Assembly: GCA_035507915.1 (NCBI GenBank)
Contig: DATJNS010000283.1
Location: 1 to 18,676, forward strand
Length of the DNA stretch: 18,676 nucleotides
Reading direction: 5' to 3'
DNA from: JACQAI01 sp035507915
GTDB lineage: Bacteria; Pseudomonadota; Alphaproteobacteria; Elsterales; Elsteraceae
The number at the start of each line of letters is the position of its first letter. Positions within the stretch are counted from its first letter, which is position 1. Of this stretch, positions 8,150-14,704 are shown piece after piece. Position numbers and translations under genes: made by a program. The notes below the pieces were generated by a model. That model was not told the DNA's origin. It searched no databases and saw nothing but the letters and a program-made list of their open reading frames with translations.

Positions 8150-9745
8150 TCAGTGCTTCTCGATGTTCCAGAAGAACGGCACCGGCGCCTGCAGCACGCC
8201 CGTCAGGGTGGTGCGCCACGCGGTCGGCTGGTAGTAGATGCCGGTCGGGATCCACATCACGTCGTCGTAGGCGCGCTTCTGGATGTCGGCGGCGATCTGC
8301 TTCTGCTTCTCCGGGTCGGTCTCGCGCGCGAACTGGTCGCGCAGCTTCTCGACCTCGTCGTCCTTGGGCCAGCCGAACCAGCCGCCGACCTTGCCGCGGC
8401 CGTTGACGCCGAGGTTCTGCACCGGCGTCAGCATGTCGGCGTTGACCCAGGTGGTGTGGAACATGTTCCAGCCGCCCTTGTCCGGCGCGTCCTGCTTGGC
8501 GCGCCGCGCGACCAGGGTCTGCCAATCCATCGACTGCATGTCGACCTTCATGCCGATCGCGCGCATCGCCTGCACGGTGACGGGGGCGAGCGGCGCCAGG
8601 ATGGCGATGTCGGTCGGTTGCATCACGACGACCGGCGTGCCGTCGTAGCCGCCTTCCTTGAGCAGCTTCTTGGCCAGCTCGAGATCGGGCTTCTGCGACG
8701 CGCCGACGTCGGTCGCGAGCGGCGTGCCGCATACGAACATCGCGAAGCATTTCTTGTAGTACTCGGGATTGCCGACCTGGGCCTCGAGGTAGTCCTCCTG
8801 GTTGATGGCGTGCAGCACGGCCTGGCGGATCTTCGGATTGTCGAACGGCGGCCAGAGCTGGTTCATGCGCACCATGTTGGTGGAGCCCAGCGGATTGAGG
8901 TTCTCGATCTTGATCTTGGGATCGTTCTTGAGCATCGGAATCAGGTCGTAGGCCGGGAACTCGACCCAGTCGATCTCGCCGGCGATCAACGCGTTGGCGA
9001 TCGTCTGCGAGTCCGTCATGTTGATGTGCTCGACCCGGTCGACCTTGACGACCTTGCCGCCTGCGCCCCAGCTCGGCGGCTCGCTGCGCGGCACGTAGTC
9101 CGTGTTCTTCTCGTAGACGATCTTGACGTCGGGATTGAACTCGGCCTGGACGAACTTGAACGGCCCCGAGCCGATCTGCTCCTTGATCTGCTGGTGCGGG
9201 TCGGTGTCGGCCAGCCGCTTCGGCATCATGAAGGGCACGTTCGAGCTCGGCTTGGCGAGCGACTGCAGCACCAGGCCGTAGGGCTCCTTGAGCACGAGCT
9301 TGAAGGTCTTGTCGTTGACCGCGACCATCTCCTTGGTGAAGTCCATCAGCTTCTGGCCCATGCCGTCGACCGCGCCCCAGCGCTTGATCGAGGCGATGCA
9401 GTCGTCCGACGTCACCGGCGCGCCGTCGTGGAACTTGAGGCCGTCGCGCAAGGTGAAGGTGTAGGTCAGCTTGTCGTCGCTGATCGTCCAGTCCTTCAGC
9501 ATCTGGGGCTGGACCTTGAAGTTGGCATCGAGCGCAAACAGCGTGTCGAACACCATGTAGCCGTGGTCGCGCGCGGCGTAGGCGGTCGTGAAGATCGGGT
9601 CGAGGATGCGCGCGGGCGTGGCCATCACGGCCTTGATCACCGTCTCGGCGCGCGCCGGCGCCACGCTCAGGCCGACGCCTCCGGCGACCGCCAGCGCGGC
9701 GGCTGCGGCGGTCGTCCACCGGGTCAATTGCTTGGCACCCTTCAT
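8150..9745 (-). CDS. Periplasmic peptide-type substrate-binding protein (SBP_bac_5)
   Basis: A 531-residue extracytoplasmic binding protein of family 5 (DppA/OppA-like). The signal peptide is clear: positively charged start, hydrophobic Ala/Val/Gly core (about 11-29) and APARA|E cleavage after residue 33. No lipobox Cys is present, so it is a soluble periplasmic protein. Family landmarks are LTYTFTLRDGLKFHDGAPVTSDDCIASIKRW, the IGSGPFKF block, and NPKIRQAVLHAINQEDYL. ATG 9745 is preceded by AAGGAGA (complement of 9751-9757), which fixes the start; the frame stays open another 34 codons upstream with no signal-peptide-like sequence. It heads the four-gene importer operon and sets its specificity. 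Two Cys lie close together (KKCFAMFVCG) and could form a disulfide in the periplasm. The ligand is not identifiable here. Confidence 0.93.
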   Translation of the reverse strand: MKGAKQLTRWTTAAAAALAVAGGVGLSVAPARAETVIKAVMATPARILDPIFTTAYAARDHGYMVFDTLFALDANFKVQPQMLKDWTISDDKLTYTFTLRDGLKFHDGAPVTSDDCIASIKRWGAVDGMGQKLMDFTKEMVAVNDKTFKLVLKEPYGLVLQSLAKPSSNVPFMMPKRLADTDPHQQIKEQIGSGPFKFVQAEFNPDVKIVYEKNTDYVPRSEPPSWGAGGKVVKVDRVEHINMTDSQTIANALIAGEIDWVEFPAYDLIPMLKNDPKIKIENLNPLGSTNMVRMNQLWPPFDNPKIRQAVLHAINQEDYLEAQVGNPEYYKKCFAMFVCGTPLATDVGASQKPDLELAKKLLKEGGYDGTPVVVMQPTDIAILAPLAPVTVQAMRAIGMKVDMQSMDWQTLVARRAKQDAPDKGGWNMFHTTWVNADMLTPVQNLGVNGRGKVGGWFGWPKDDEVEKLRDQFARETDPEKQKQIAADIQKRAYDDVMWIPTGIYYQPTAWRTTLTGVLQAPVPFFWNIEKH

Positions 9746-9824
9746 GACCTTCTCCTTGCTTTCGTGGTCGCCTGGACGCACCGGCCGGGTCTGGCAAGAA
9801 CCACGCCAGCTGCGCCCAACACCC

Positions 9825-9853
9825 ATACTATCGGGACGGCCGCGCATTGCCTA
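9825..9853 (-). promoter_or_regulatory. Candidate sigma70 promoter of the Dpp-type operon
   Basis: On the complement, TAGGCA (9853-9848) and TAGTAT (9830-9825) are separated by exactly 17 bp, each matching 4 of 6 consensus bases. This would give a leader of roughly 75 nt before ATG 9745. It is the best-looking pair in the 208-bp divergent gap (9746-9953). I see no strong palindrome in that gap, nor a clear promoter for the plus-strand genes. Confidence 0.35.
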
Positions 9854-9953
9854 CGAATCGAGCATCCGGCGCACGGCGGCCCCTGGACATCGGAAGGCGG
9901 ACCCCGATGATAAGCCGGCGCGGCCGCGCTCGATCACGGCCGACAAGGAGGCC

Positions 9954-10811
9954 ATGGTCCAACCCGCCGTCACCTCGCGTGCCGACGCGCCCGCGGCGCC
10001 CGACTTTCCGCCCGATCGCCCGCTGCTCGCGGTCGACGGCGTGACCCTGCAGTACAAGACGCGCGACCAGCTGGTGACCGCGACCCACCGCGTCGGCTTC
10101 AAGGTCTACCCGGCCGATCGCTTCGTGCTGCTCGGGCCTTCCGGGTGCGGCAAATCGACCCTGCTCAAGGGTGTCGCCGGTTTCATGAAGCCGGTCGAAG
10201 GCACCATCAGCCTCGCCGGCCAGCCGGTCGAGCGGCCCGGTCCCGACCGCATGATGGTGTTCCAGGAGTTCGACCAGCTCCTGCCCTGGAAGACCGTCGT
10301 CCAGAACGTGATGTTCCCGATGCTGGCCAGCGGCAAGTACGCGCGCCGCGAGGCCGCGGCGCGCGCCGACGTCTACATCGAGAAGGTCAACCTGACCAAG
10401 TTCCGCGACGCCTTCCCCCACATGCTGTCGGGCGGCATGAAGCAGCGCGTCGCGATCGCGCGCGCCATGGCGATGGAGCCGGCGATCCTCCTGATGGACG
10501 AGCCGTTCGCCGCGCTCGACGCCCTGACCCGCCGCAAGATGCAGGACGAGCTCCTGCAGCTGTGGGACGACACCCGCTTCACGGTGCTGTTCGTCACCCA
10601 CTCGATCGAGGAAGCGATCATCGTCGGCTCGCGCATCCTGGTGCTGAGCCCGCATCCCGGCCGCGTCAAGGCCGAGCTCAACAGCCACGAGTTCGGCCAC
10701 GGCCATCAGGAAGGTGCGGCGTTCGCCGAGCTCGCGCGGCGCATCCACACGATGCTGTTCGCCGAACGGATCGAAGACGAGCGGGCGCCCGCGGAGATCG
10801 ACCATGGTTGA
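9954..10811 (+). CDS. NitT/TauT-family ABC transporter ATPase
   Basis: A 285-residue ATPase of the nitrate/sulfonate/taurine importer type (SsuB/TauB/NrtD). Motifs are Walker A GPSGCGKST (61-69), Q-loop FQEFDQLLPWKT (103-114, the family's typical LLPW), signature LSGGMKQR (158-165), Walker B ILLMDEPFAALD (178-189) and switch His216. AAGGAG at 9945-9950 lies only 3 nt before ATG 9954, closer than usual. No other start fits, because the frame upstream has no start codon close by. Its stop is 8 bp inside the permease gene, so ATPase and permease are made together. No NMT1/SsuA-like binding protein gene is present on either side. Substrate is unknown; nitrate, sulfonates, taurine, bicarbonate and pyrimidine precursors are all used by this family. 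Confidence 0.93.
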   Translation: MVQPAVTSRADAPAAPDFPPDRPLLAVDGVTLQYKTRDQLVTATHRVGFKVYPADRFVLLGPSGCGKSTLLKGVAGFMKPVEGTISLAGQPVERPGPDRMMVFQEFDQLLPWKTVVQNVMFPMLASGKYARREAAARADVYIEKVNLTKFRDAFPHMLSGGMKQRVAIARAMAMEPAILLMDEPFAALDALTRRKMQDELLQLWDDTRFTVLFVTHSIEEAIIVGSRILVLSPHPGRVKAELNSHEFGHGHQEGAAFAELARRIHTMLFAERIEDERAPAEIDHG

Positions 10812-11688
10812 CGCGCGCACGGCGCGGCTGCCGCCGGTGCGGCCCGAGTTCGAGACCCTTGAGCTGGCGAGCGGCGAGACCGCCGCGGTGGCGCGCCCGC
10901 TGTCGGCGTGGGAGCGCTTCTCCAACATCACCCTGGTGCGCCGCGTCTTCATCCTGGTGGTGCTCGCCGCGGCGTGGCAGGGCTACGCGACCTGGCTCGA
11001 CAACCCGCTGATGTTCCCGACCTTCTCGGAGACCATGGGTGCGCTGCGCGACGCGATCGCGGAGGGCGTGCTGCTCGACCGCGTCGCCACGTCGATCCGC
11101 GTGCTCCTGCTCGGCTACGGCGCCGGCATCGCCCTGGCCGCGGTGTTCACCACGCTCGCGGTGTCGACGCGCATCGGCACCGACCTGTTGTCGACCTTGA
11201 CCGCGATGTTCAACCCGCTGCCCGCGATCGCGCTGCTGCCGCTCGCGCTGCTGTGGTTCGGGCTCGGCATCCCGAGCCTCGTGTTCGTGATCGTCCACTC
11301 CGTCCTGTGGGCGGTCGCGCTCAACACCCATACGGGCTTCCTCGCGGTGTCGGAGACCCTGCGCATGGTCGGCCAGAACTGCGGCCTGCGCGGCGTGCGC
11401 TACGTCGCCCGCATCCTGATCCCGGCCGCCTTCCCGTCGATCCTGTCGGGTCTCAAGATCGGCTGGGCGTTCTCCTGGCGCACCCTGATCGCCGCCGAGC
11501 TGGTGTTCGGCGTGTCGTCGCGCTCGGGCGGGCTCGGCTGGTTCATCTTCGAGAAGCGCAACCAGCTCGAGACCGCCTCGGTGTTCGCCGGCCTGACCAC
11601 GGTGATCATCATCGGACTGATCGTCGAGAGCGTGGTGTTCCGCACGGTCGAGATCCACACCGTACGCAAGTGGGGCATGCAGCGCTGA
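10804..11688 (+). CDS. NitT/TauT-family ABC transporter permease
   Basis: A 294-residue inner-membrane permease of the SsuC/TauC type. After an approximately 45-residue cytoplasmic N-terminus the TM segments are at about 47-64, 99-120, 132-152, 155-173, 222-237 and 260-280. The EAA loop region is ETLRMVGQNCGLRGVRYVARILIPAAFPSILSG (184-216), with the ILIPAAFPSI block typical of the family. ATG 10804 lies 8 bp inside the ATPase gene. TGA is at 11686-11688, and 87 bp follow before the next gene. It pairs with the upstream ATPase as a homodimeric channel. A separately encoded binding protein is needed for a classical importer and is not seen in the window. Confidence 0.92.
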   Translation: MVDARTARLPPVRPEFETLELASGETAAVARPLSAWERFSNITLVRRVFILVVLAAAWQGYATWLDNPLMFPTFSETMGALRDAIAEGVLLDRVATSIRVLLLGYGAGIALAAVFTTLAVSTRIGTDLLSTLTAMFNPLPAIALLPLALLWFGLGIPSLVFVIVHSVLWAVALNTHTGFLAVSETLRMVGQNCGLRGVRYVARILIPAAFPSILSGLKIGWAFSWRTLIAAELVFGVSSRSGGLGWFIFEKRNQLETASVFAGLTTVIIIGLIVESVVFRTVEIHTVRKWGMQR

Positions 11689-11709
11689 GCCGGCGCGGTC
11701 GGCGCGCCT

Positions 11710-11721
11710 GCAATCGATTGC
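11710..11721. promoter_or_regulatory. Perfect palindrome GCAATCGATTGC upstream of the M24 gene
   Basis: A 12-bp perfect inverted repeat with a central CG, flanked by T and G (TGCAATCGATTGCG). Its shape resembles LacI/GalR-family operators. It lies 54 bp before ATG 11776 and overlaps the candidate -35 (TTGCGC, 11718-11723), an arrangement expected for a repressor site. No LacI-type gene is present in the window. Regulation is inferred. Confidence 0.45.
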
Positions 11722-11745
11722 GCCGCGCGTGCGCCGGACTATCAT
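11718..11745 (+). promoter_or_regulatory. Candidate promoter of the M24 gene
   Basis: TTGCGC (11718-11723) and TATCAT (11740-11745; five of six consensus bases) are separated by 16 bp. Transcription would start near 11752, leaving a short leader with GGGAGG (11765-11770) 5 nt before ATG 11776. This suggests the gene is not merely read through from the ABC genes. Confidence 0.4.
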
Positions 11746-11775
11746 GAGCGGGCGCGCGCCGCGCGGGAGGACGGG

Positions 11776-13101
11776 ATGGCCAAGAAGGACAAGCCGGTCG
11801 AGCCGAGCTACCTGACGCCCGACAACGTCAAGTCGGCCGAGCAGCTCAAGCCGAACTTCAACTGGGACCGCCCGATCGCCTCGCCCGGGCGCATGGCGGT
11901 CGACTTCGAGGAGCGCGTCAACTTCCAGCGCCTGCACACTTGGCGCCTGGCGCGCACGCGCCAGGCGCTGGCCGCCTCGCAGCTCGGCGCGGTGCTGCTG
12001 TTCGACGTCAACAACATCCGCTATCTGACCGGCACGATGATCGGCGAGTGGGCGCGCGACAAGTTCTCGCGCTACGCGCTCCTGCCCGGCACCGGCGACC
12101 CCTACGTGTGGGACTTCGGCTCGGCCGCCAAGCATCACCGCATGTTCTGCCCGTGGCTGCACGACGACCACTGCCGCGCCGGCATGGTCGGCCTGCGCGG
12201 CGCGGTGTCGCCCGAGGCCGGGCTGTTCAAGCGCGCCGCCGCCGAGATCAAGTCGCTGCTCGACCAGCACGGCGTCGGCAAAATGCCGCTCGGCATCGAC
12301 GTCGCCGAGCCGCCGATGATCTTCGCGCTGCAGGACCTCGGCATCGAGGTGCGCGACGGCCAGCAGGTCATGCTCGACGCGCGCGAGTGCAAGAGCATGG
12401 ACGAGATCATGCTGCTCAACATCGCGGCCTCGATGGTCGACGGCTGCTACCAGAAGATCGTCGAGGCGCTCAAGCCGGGCATCCGCGAGAACGAGATCGT
12501 CGCGCTCGCCAACAAGGTGCTCTACGAGATGGGCTCCGACGACGTCGAGGCGATCAACGCGGTCGCCGGCGAGCGCTGCAACCCGCATCCGCACAATTTC
12601 ACCGACCGGCTGATCCGCCCGGGCGACCAGGCGTTCTTCGACATCATCCAGTCGTTCATGGGCTACCGCACCTGCTACTACCGCACCTTCAACGTCGGCC
12701 GCGCGACGCCCTCGCAGCGCGACGCCTACAAGCGCGCGCGCGAATGGATCGACGCGGCGATCCACGCCATCAAGCCGGGCGTCACGACCGACAAGGTCGC
12801 CAAGCTGTGGCCGAAGGCGCAGCAGTTCGGCTTCGAGAACGAGATGGAATGCTTCGGCCTGCAGTTCGGCCACGGGCTCGGCCTCGGGCTGCACGAGCGC
12901 CCGATCATCAGCCGGCTCAACTCGCTCGATCATCCGATCGAGATCAAGGAGGGCATGGTGTTCGCGCTCGAAACCTACTGCCCGGCGACCGACGGCTTCT
13001 CGGCCGCGCGCATCGAGGAGGAGGTCGTGGTGACCAACAAGGGCGCGCGCGTGCTGACGCTCTTCCCCGCCGAGGAGCTGTTCGTCGCCAACGCCTATTG
13101 A
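11776..13101 (+). CDS. M24-family metalloenzyme (Xaa-Pro peptidase/creatinase/DddP fold)
   Basis: A 441-residue soluble pita-bread-fold protein. The N-terminal creatinase-type domain (about 50-205) includes LGAVLLFDVNNIRYLTGT (70-87). The catalytic domain (about 210-441) has the substrate His region NPHPHNF (269-275). The expected metal ligands are Asp289 (FFDII), His366 (FGHGLG), Glu399 (FALETY) and Glu414 (RIEEE). The second canonical Asp (position +11, in GYxxDxxRTF) is Cys300, in GYRTCYYRTF. The second conserved His (GLHERP, H373) is present. Overall layout resembles prolidase/aminopeptidase P and also the DMSP lyase DddP, but that Asp is conserved in both. Start ATG 11776 follows GGGAGG with 5-nt spacing. 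Hydrolysis of Xaa-Pro or C-N amidino bonds is typical of the family; the reaction here is open. Confidence 0.85.
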   Translation: MAKKDKPVEPSYLTPDNVKSAEQLKPNFNWDRPIASPGRMAVDFEERVNFQRLHTWRLARTRQALAASQLGAVLLFDVNNIRYLTGTMIGEWARDKFSRYALLPGTGDPYVWDFGSAAKHHRMFCPWLHDDHCRAGMVGLRGAVSPEAGLFKRAAAEIKSLLDQHGVGKMPLGIDVAEPPMIFALQDLGIEVRDGQQVMLDARECKSMDEIMLLNIAASMVDGCYQKIVEALKPGIRENEIVALANKVLYEMGSDDVEAINAVAGERCNPHPHNFTDRLIRPGDQAFFDIIQSFMGYRTCYYRTFNVGRATPSQRDAYKRAREWIDAAIHAIKPGVTTDKVAKLWPKAQQFGFENEMECFGLQFGHGLGLGLHERPIISRLNSLDHPIEIKEGMVFALETYCPATDGFSAARIEEEVVVTNKGARVLTLFPAEELFVANAY

Positions 13102-13109
13102 GCCGCCCG

Positions 13110-13129
13110 CCGCCTGATCCAGCAGGCGG
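13110..13129 (+). terminator. Hairpin after the M24 gene
   Basis: CCGCCTG-ATCCAG-CAGGCGG is a perfect 7-bp GC-rich stem with a 6-nt loop, 8 nt after the TGA. No T-run follows, so it is a weak intrinsic terminator or an RNA-stabilising 3' hairpin. The rest of the 13102-13298 gap holds no gene I can support. Confidence 0.45.
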
Positions 13130-13298
13130 AATGCAGGCCCTCCTGCCCCGGGCGGGCGTCGTCGCAGTGTCCGCCGTGCGCGTCGCGTGATCATGCGGAC
13201 CTGTGTCGCCGCTCACATATGACACGACCAGGGGGTGCTCGTGTCGCTGGACCGCGCCCGCCCTCGCCGATGCGCGGCTCGCCGCCCGGACCGATGGC

Positions 13299-13883
13299 AT
13301 GACCCTGCACCATTCGCTGATCGTCGGACTCTGGATCGCCTTCGTGGCCTATTGGGGCATCGCGGCGATCGACACCAAGCGGAGCCTCGGCACGCGGACG
13401 TGGTGGCGGGACGGCGGGCCGCGCTCGGGCATCGCGCTCGTCACCGTCCTGATCCTGCTCGCCCTGCGGATCCCGGCCGTGAGCCGGGCGGCGCGTGTGG
13501 TATCGCCGTTCGCCGCGGGCGACGGTGTGTTGGCGGATGCCGTCGGCGTCGCGCTGTGCGCGCTGGGCATGGGGTTCGCGGTATGGGCGCGCATCCATCT
13601 CGGTCGCAACTGGGGCCTCCCGATGGCGCGCAAGGCGAATCCCGAGCTGGTCACGACCGGTCCCTACGCGCTGGTGCGCCACCCGATCTACACCGGCTGG
13701 CTGCTCGCCATGCTGGGCTCGGCGGTCGCCGAGACCGCCGTCTGGCTGCTGCCCTTGATCCTGTGCGGCGGGTACTTCCTCCACAGCGCCCGCCGCGAAG
13801 AGCGGTTCATGGCCGAGCGATTTCCGCAGGACTATCCGGCCTACCGGCGACGCACGAAGATGCTGGTGCCGTTTCTGCTCTGA
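13299..13883 (+). CDS. Membrane isoprenylcysteine carboxyl methyltransferase (ICMT/PEMT)-like protein
   Basis: A 194-residue integral membrane protein. TM segments lie at about 5-24, 45-61, 78-97 and 134-160. The C-terminal methyltransferase signature is LVTTGPYALVRHPIYTGWL (117-135) followed by EERFMAERFPQDYPAYRRRTKMLVP (167-191). Arg127-His128-Pro129 and the Glu pair 167-168 are the residues that bind S-adenosylmethionine in this superfamily. Bacterial members have few known substrates; lipid or small-molecule methylation is possible. I start at ATG 13299 so that the first TM begins the protein. GTG 13203 is in frame, but the 32 added residues look like untranslated sequence. Neither start has a good Shine-Dalgarno. 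The gene is convergent with tetR, 21 bp apart. Confidence 0.82.
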   Translation: MTLHHSLIVGLWIAFVAYWGIAAIDTKRSLGTRTWWRDGGPRSGIALVTVLILLALRIPAVSRAARVVSPFAAGDGVLADAVGVALCALGMGFAVWARIHLGRNWGLPMARKANPELVTTGPYALVRHPIYTGWLLAMLGSAVAETAVWLLPLILCGGYFLHSARREERFMAERFPQDYPAYRRRTKMLVPFLL

Positions 13884-13904
13884 CGGTGCGGCGGACCCGG
13901 CCGC

Positions 13905-14609
13905 TCAGCCGATCGCGATGCCGACCTGACGCAATAGCCGGCCCATGTAGGCGCGCAGGATCTCGGGCGTGTCGCGCCCGGGCGGCGTCAGGATCAGGCG
14001 CTGGATCAGCGCGCCGATCAGGGTGTCGGCGACCAGCTCGGGATCGGCGCCCGCCGCCAGCAGGCCGGCCTGCTGCATGCGCGCGAGCGCGCGCACGAAC
14101 GCGCCGCGCCGCGGCATCAGATAGGTGTCGCGGTAGACCGCCATCAGGCTCGGCGCATCGGCGACCGAGCCGAGCAGCCGCAGCATCAAGGTGCGGATCT
14201 CCGGCCGCGTGATGCCGCCGCACGCCTGCAGGATGAGGCCGGCGAAGGCCGCCGGCGGCGTGCGGTCGACCAGCTCGATCGACGGGCCGACCGTGCTGCG
14301 CAGCATCTCGATCGCCTGGGCGAGCAGCGCCTCGCGGCTCGGCCAACGCCGATAGATGCTCGTCTTGGCGACCCGCGCGCGCCGGGCGATCTTCTCCAGG
14401 CTGGCGCCGGCGACGCCGTGCTCGATGAACAGCGCGAGCGCCGCCTCGAGGATGGCGGCGTCGACCGCCTGGCTGCGCGGCCGCCCCCGGCTCTCGATGA
14501 CGGGCTCGACCATGGCGGACGGTGCCCCGGCCGCCGACGCGGCGGCGCGGCGACCGCGCGTCCGCCCGCCGCCGCGCCGTCCGGTCCCACTCGCGCGTGA
14601 TTTCGCCAT
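13905..14609 (-). CDS. TetR/AcrR-family transcriptional repressor
   Basis: A 234-residue regulator. The TetR N-terminal domain (about 46-95) has helix-turn-helix SLEKIARRARVAKTSIYRRWPSREAL (70-95). The C-terminal ligand/dimer domain contains DTLIGALIQRLIL, typical of the TetR_C group near efflux genes. The first about 40 residues are Arg/Ala/Gly-rich low complexity. I prefer ATG 14609 (MAKSRASG, preceded by GGACGGG). The upstream in-frame ATG at 14651 abuts the palindrome and lies ahead of the transcription start predicted from the promoter at 14650-14677. ATG 14513 (MVEPVIES, just before RGRPRSQ) is also possible. It is divergent from the HlyD-ABC export genes and very likely represses them and itself. 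Confidence 0.88.
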   Translation of the reverse strand: MAKSRASGTGRRGGGRTRGRRAAASAAGAPSAMVEPVIESRGRPRSQAVDAAILEAALALFIEHGVAGASLEKIARRARVAKTSIYRRWPSREALLAQAIEMLRSTVGPSIELVDRTPPAAFAGLILQACGGITRPEIRTLMLRLLGSVADAPSLMAVYRDTYLMPRRGAFVRALARMQQAGLLAAGADPELVADTLIGALIQRLILTPPGRDTPEILRAYMGRLLRQVGIAIG

Positions 14610-14649
14610 CCCGTCCGAGCCTAGCAAATCGACCATGGCATCGGGGAAC

Positions 14650-14677
14650 ATAATACGATACGGTATCGTATCGTAAA
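14650..14677 (-). promoter_or_regulatory. Candidate tetR promoter enclosing the operator
   Basis: On the complement, TTTACG (14677-14672, 4/6 match to -35) and TATTAT (14655-14650, 5/6 match to -10) are spaced 16 bp. The spacer is almost exactly the 19-bp palindrome. Transcription would begin near 14643, inside what would be codons 1-5 of the longest tetR frame, which argues for the shorter tetR start at 14609. Confidence 0.5.
14653..14671. promoter_or_regulatory. Probable TetR operator (19-bp palindrome)
   Basis: ATACGATAC-G-GTATCGTAT is a perfect 9+1+9 inverted repeat, and AT-rich in a GC-rich region. A further half-site copy follows (TATCGTATCGTA, through 14675), making a short tandem repeat of TATCG. 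It lies between the divergent tetR and hlyD-type genes, 34 bp before GTG 14705. Position and symmetry are what is expected of a TetR-family operator controlling both directions. Confidence 0.75.
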
Positions 14678-14704
14678 AGAGCTTTCGGCGGCGGAACCCG
14701 ATCG

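Noticed and set aside
9588..9953. Extension of the NitT-type ATPase upstream into the divergent gap and binding-protein gene
   Set aside because: It crosses the signal-peptide region of the divergent gene and carries no homologous sequence; ATG 9954 has a Shine-Dalgarno and gives normal length.
11776..13101. Identification of the M24 protein as the DMSP lyase DddP
   Set aside because: General layout is similar, but the ligand Asp is Cys, the characteristic DddP FDTDL pattern is absent (FFDII instead), and nothing around it suggests DMSP metabolism.
10678..13194. 838-codon open frame on the minus strand opposite the NitT permease and M24 genes
   Set aside because: It spans two clear plus-strand genes and has no recognisable domain; it is an artefact of high GC.
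13203..13298. GTG start at 13203 for the ICMT-like gene
   Set aside because: The extra 32 residues (Cys/Arg-rich) precede the first TM, have no homologous look, and lack a Shine-Dalgarno.
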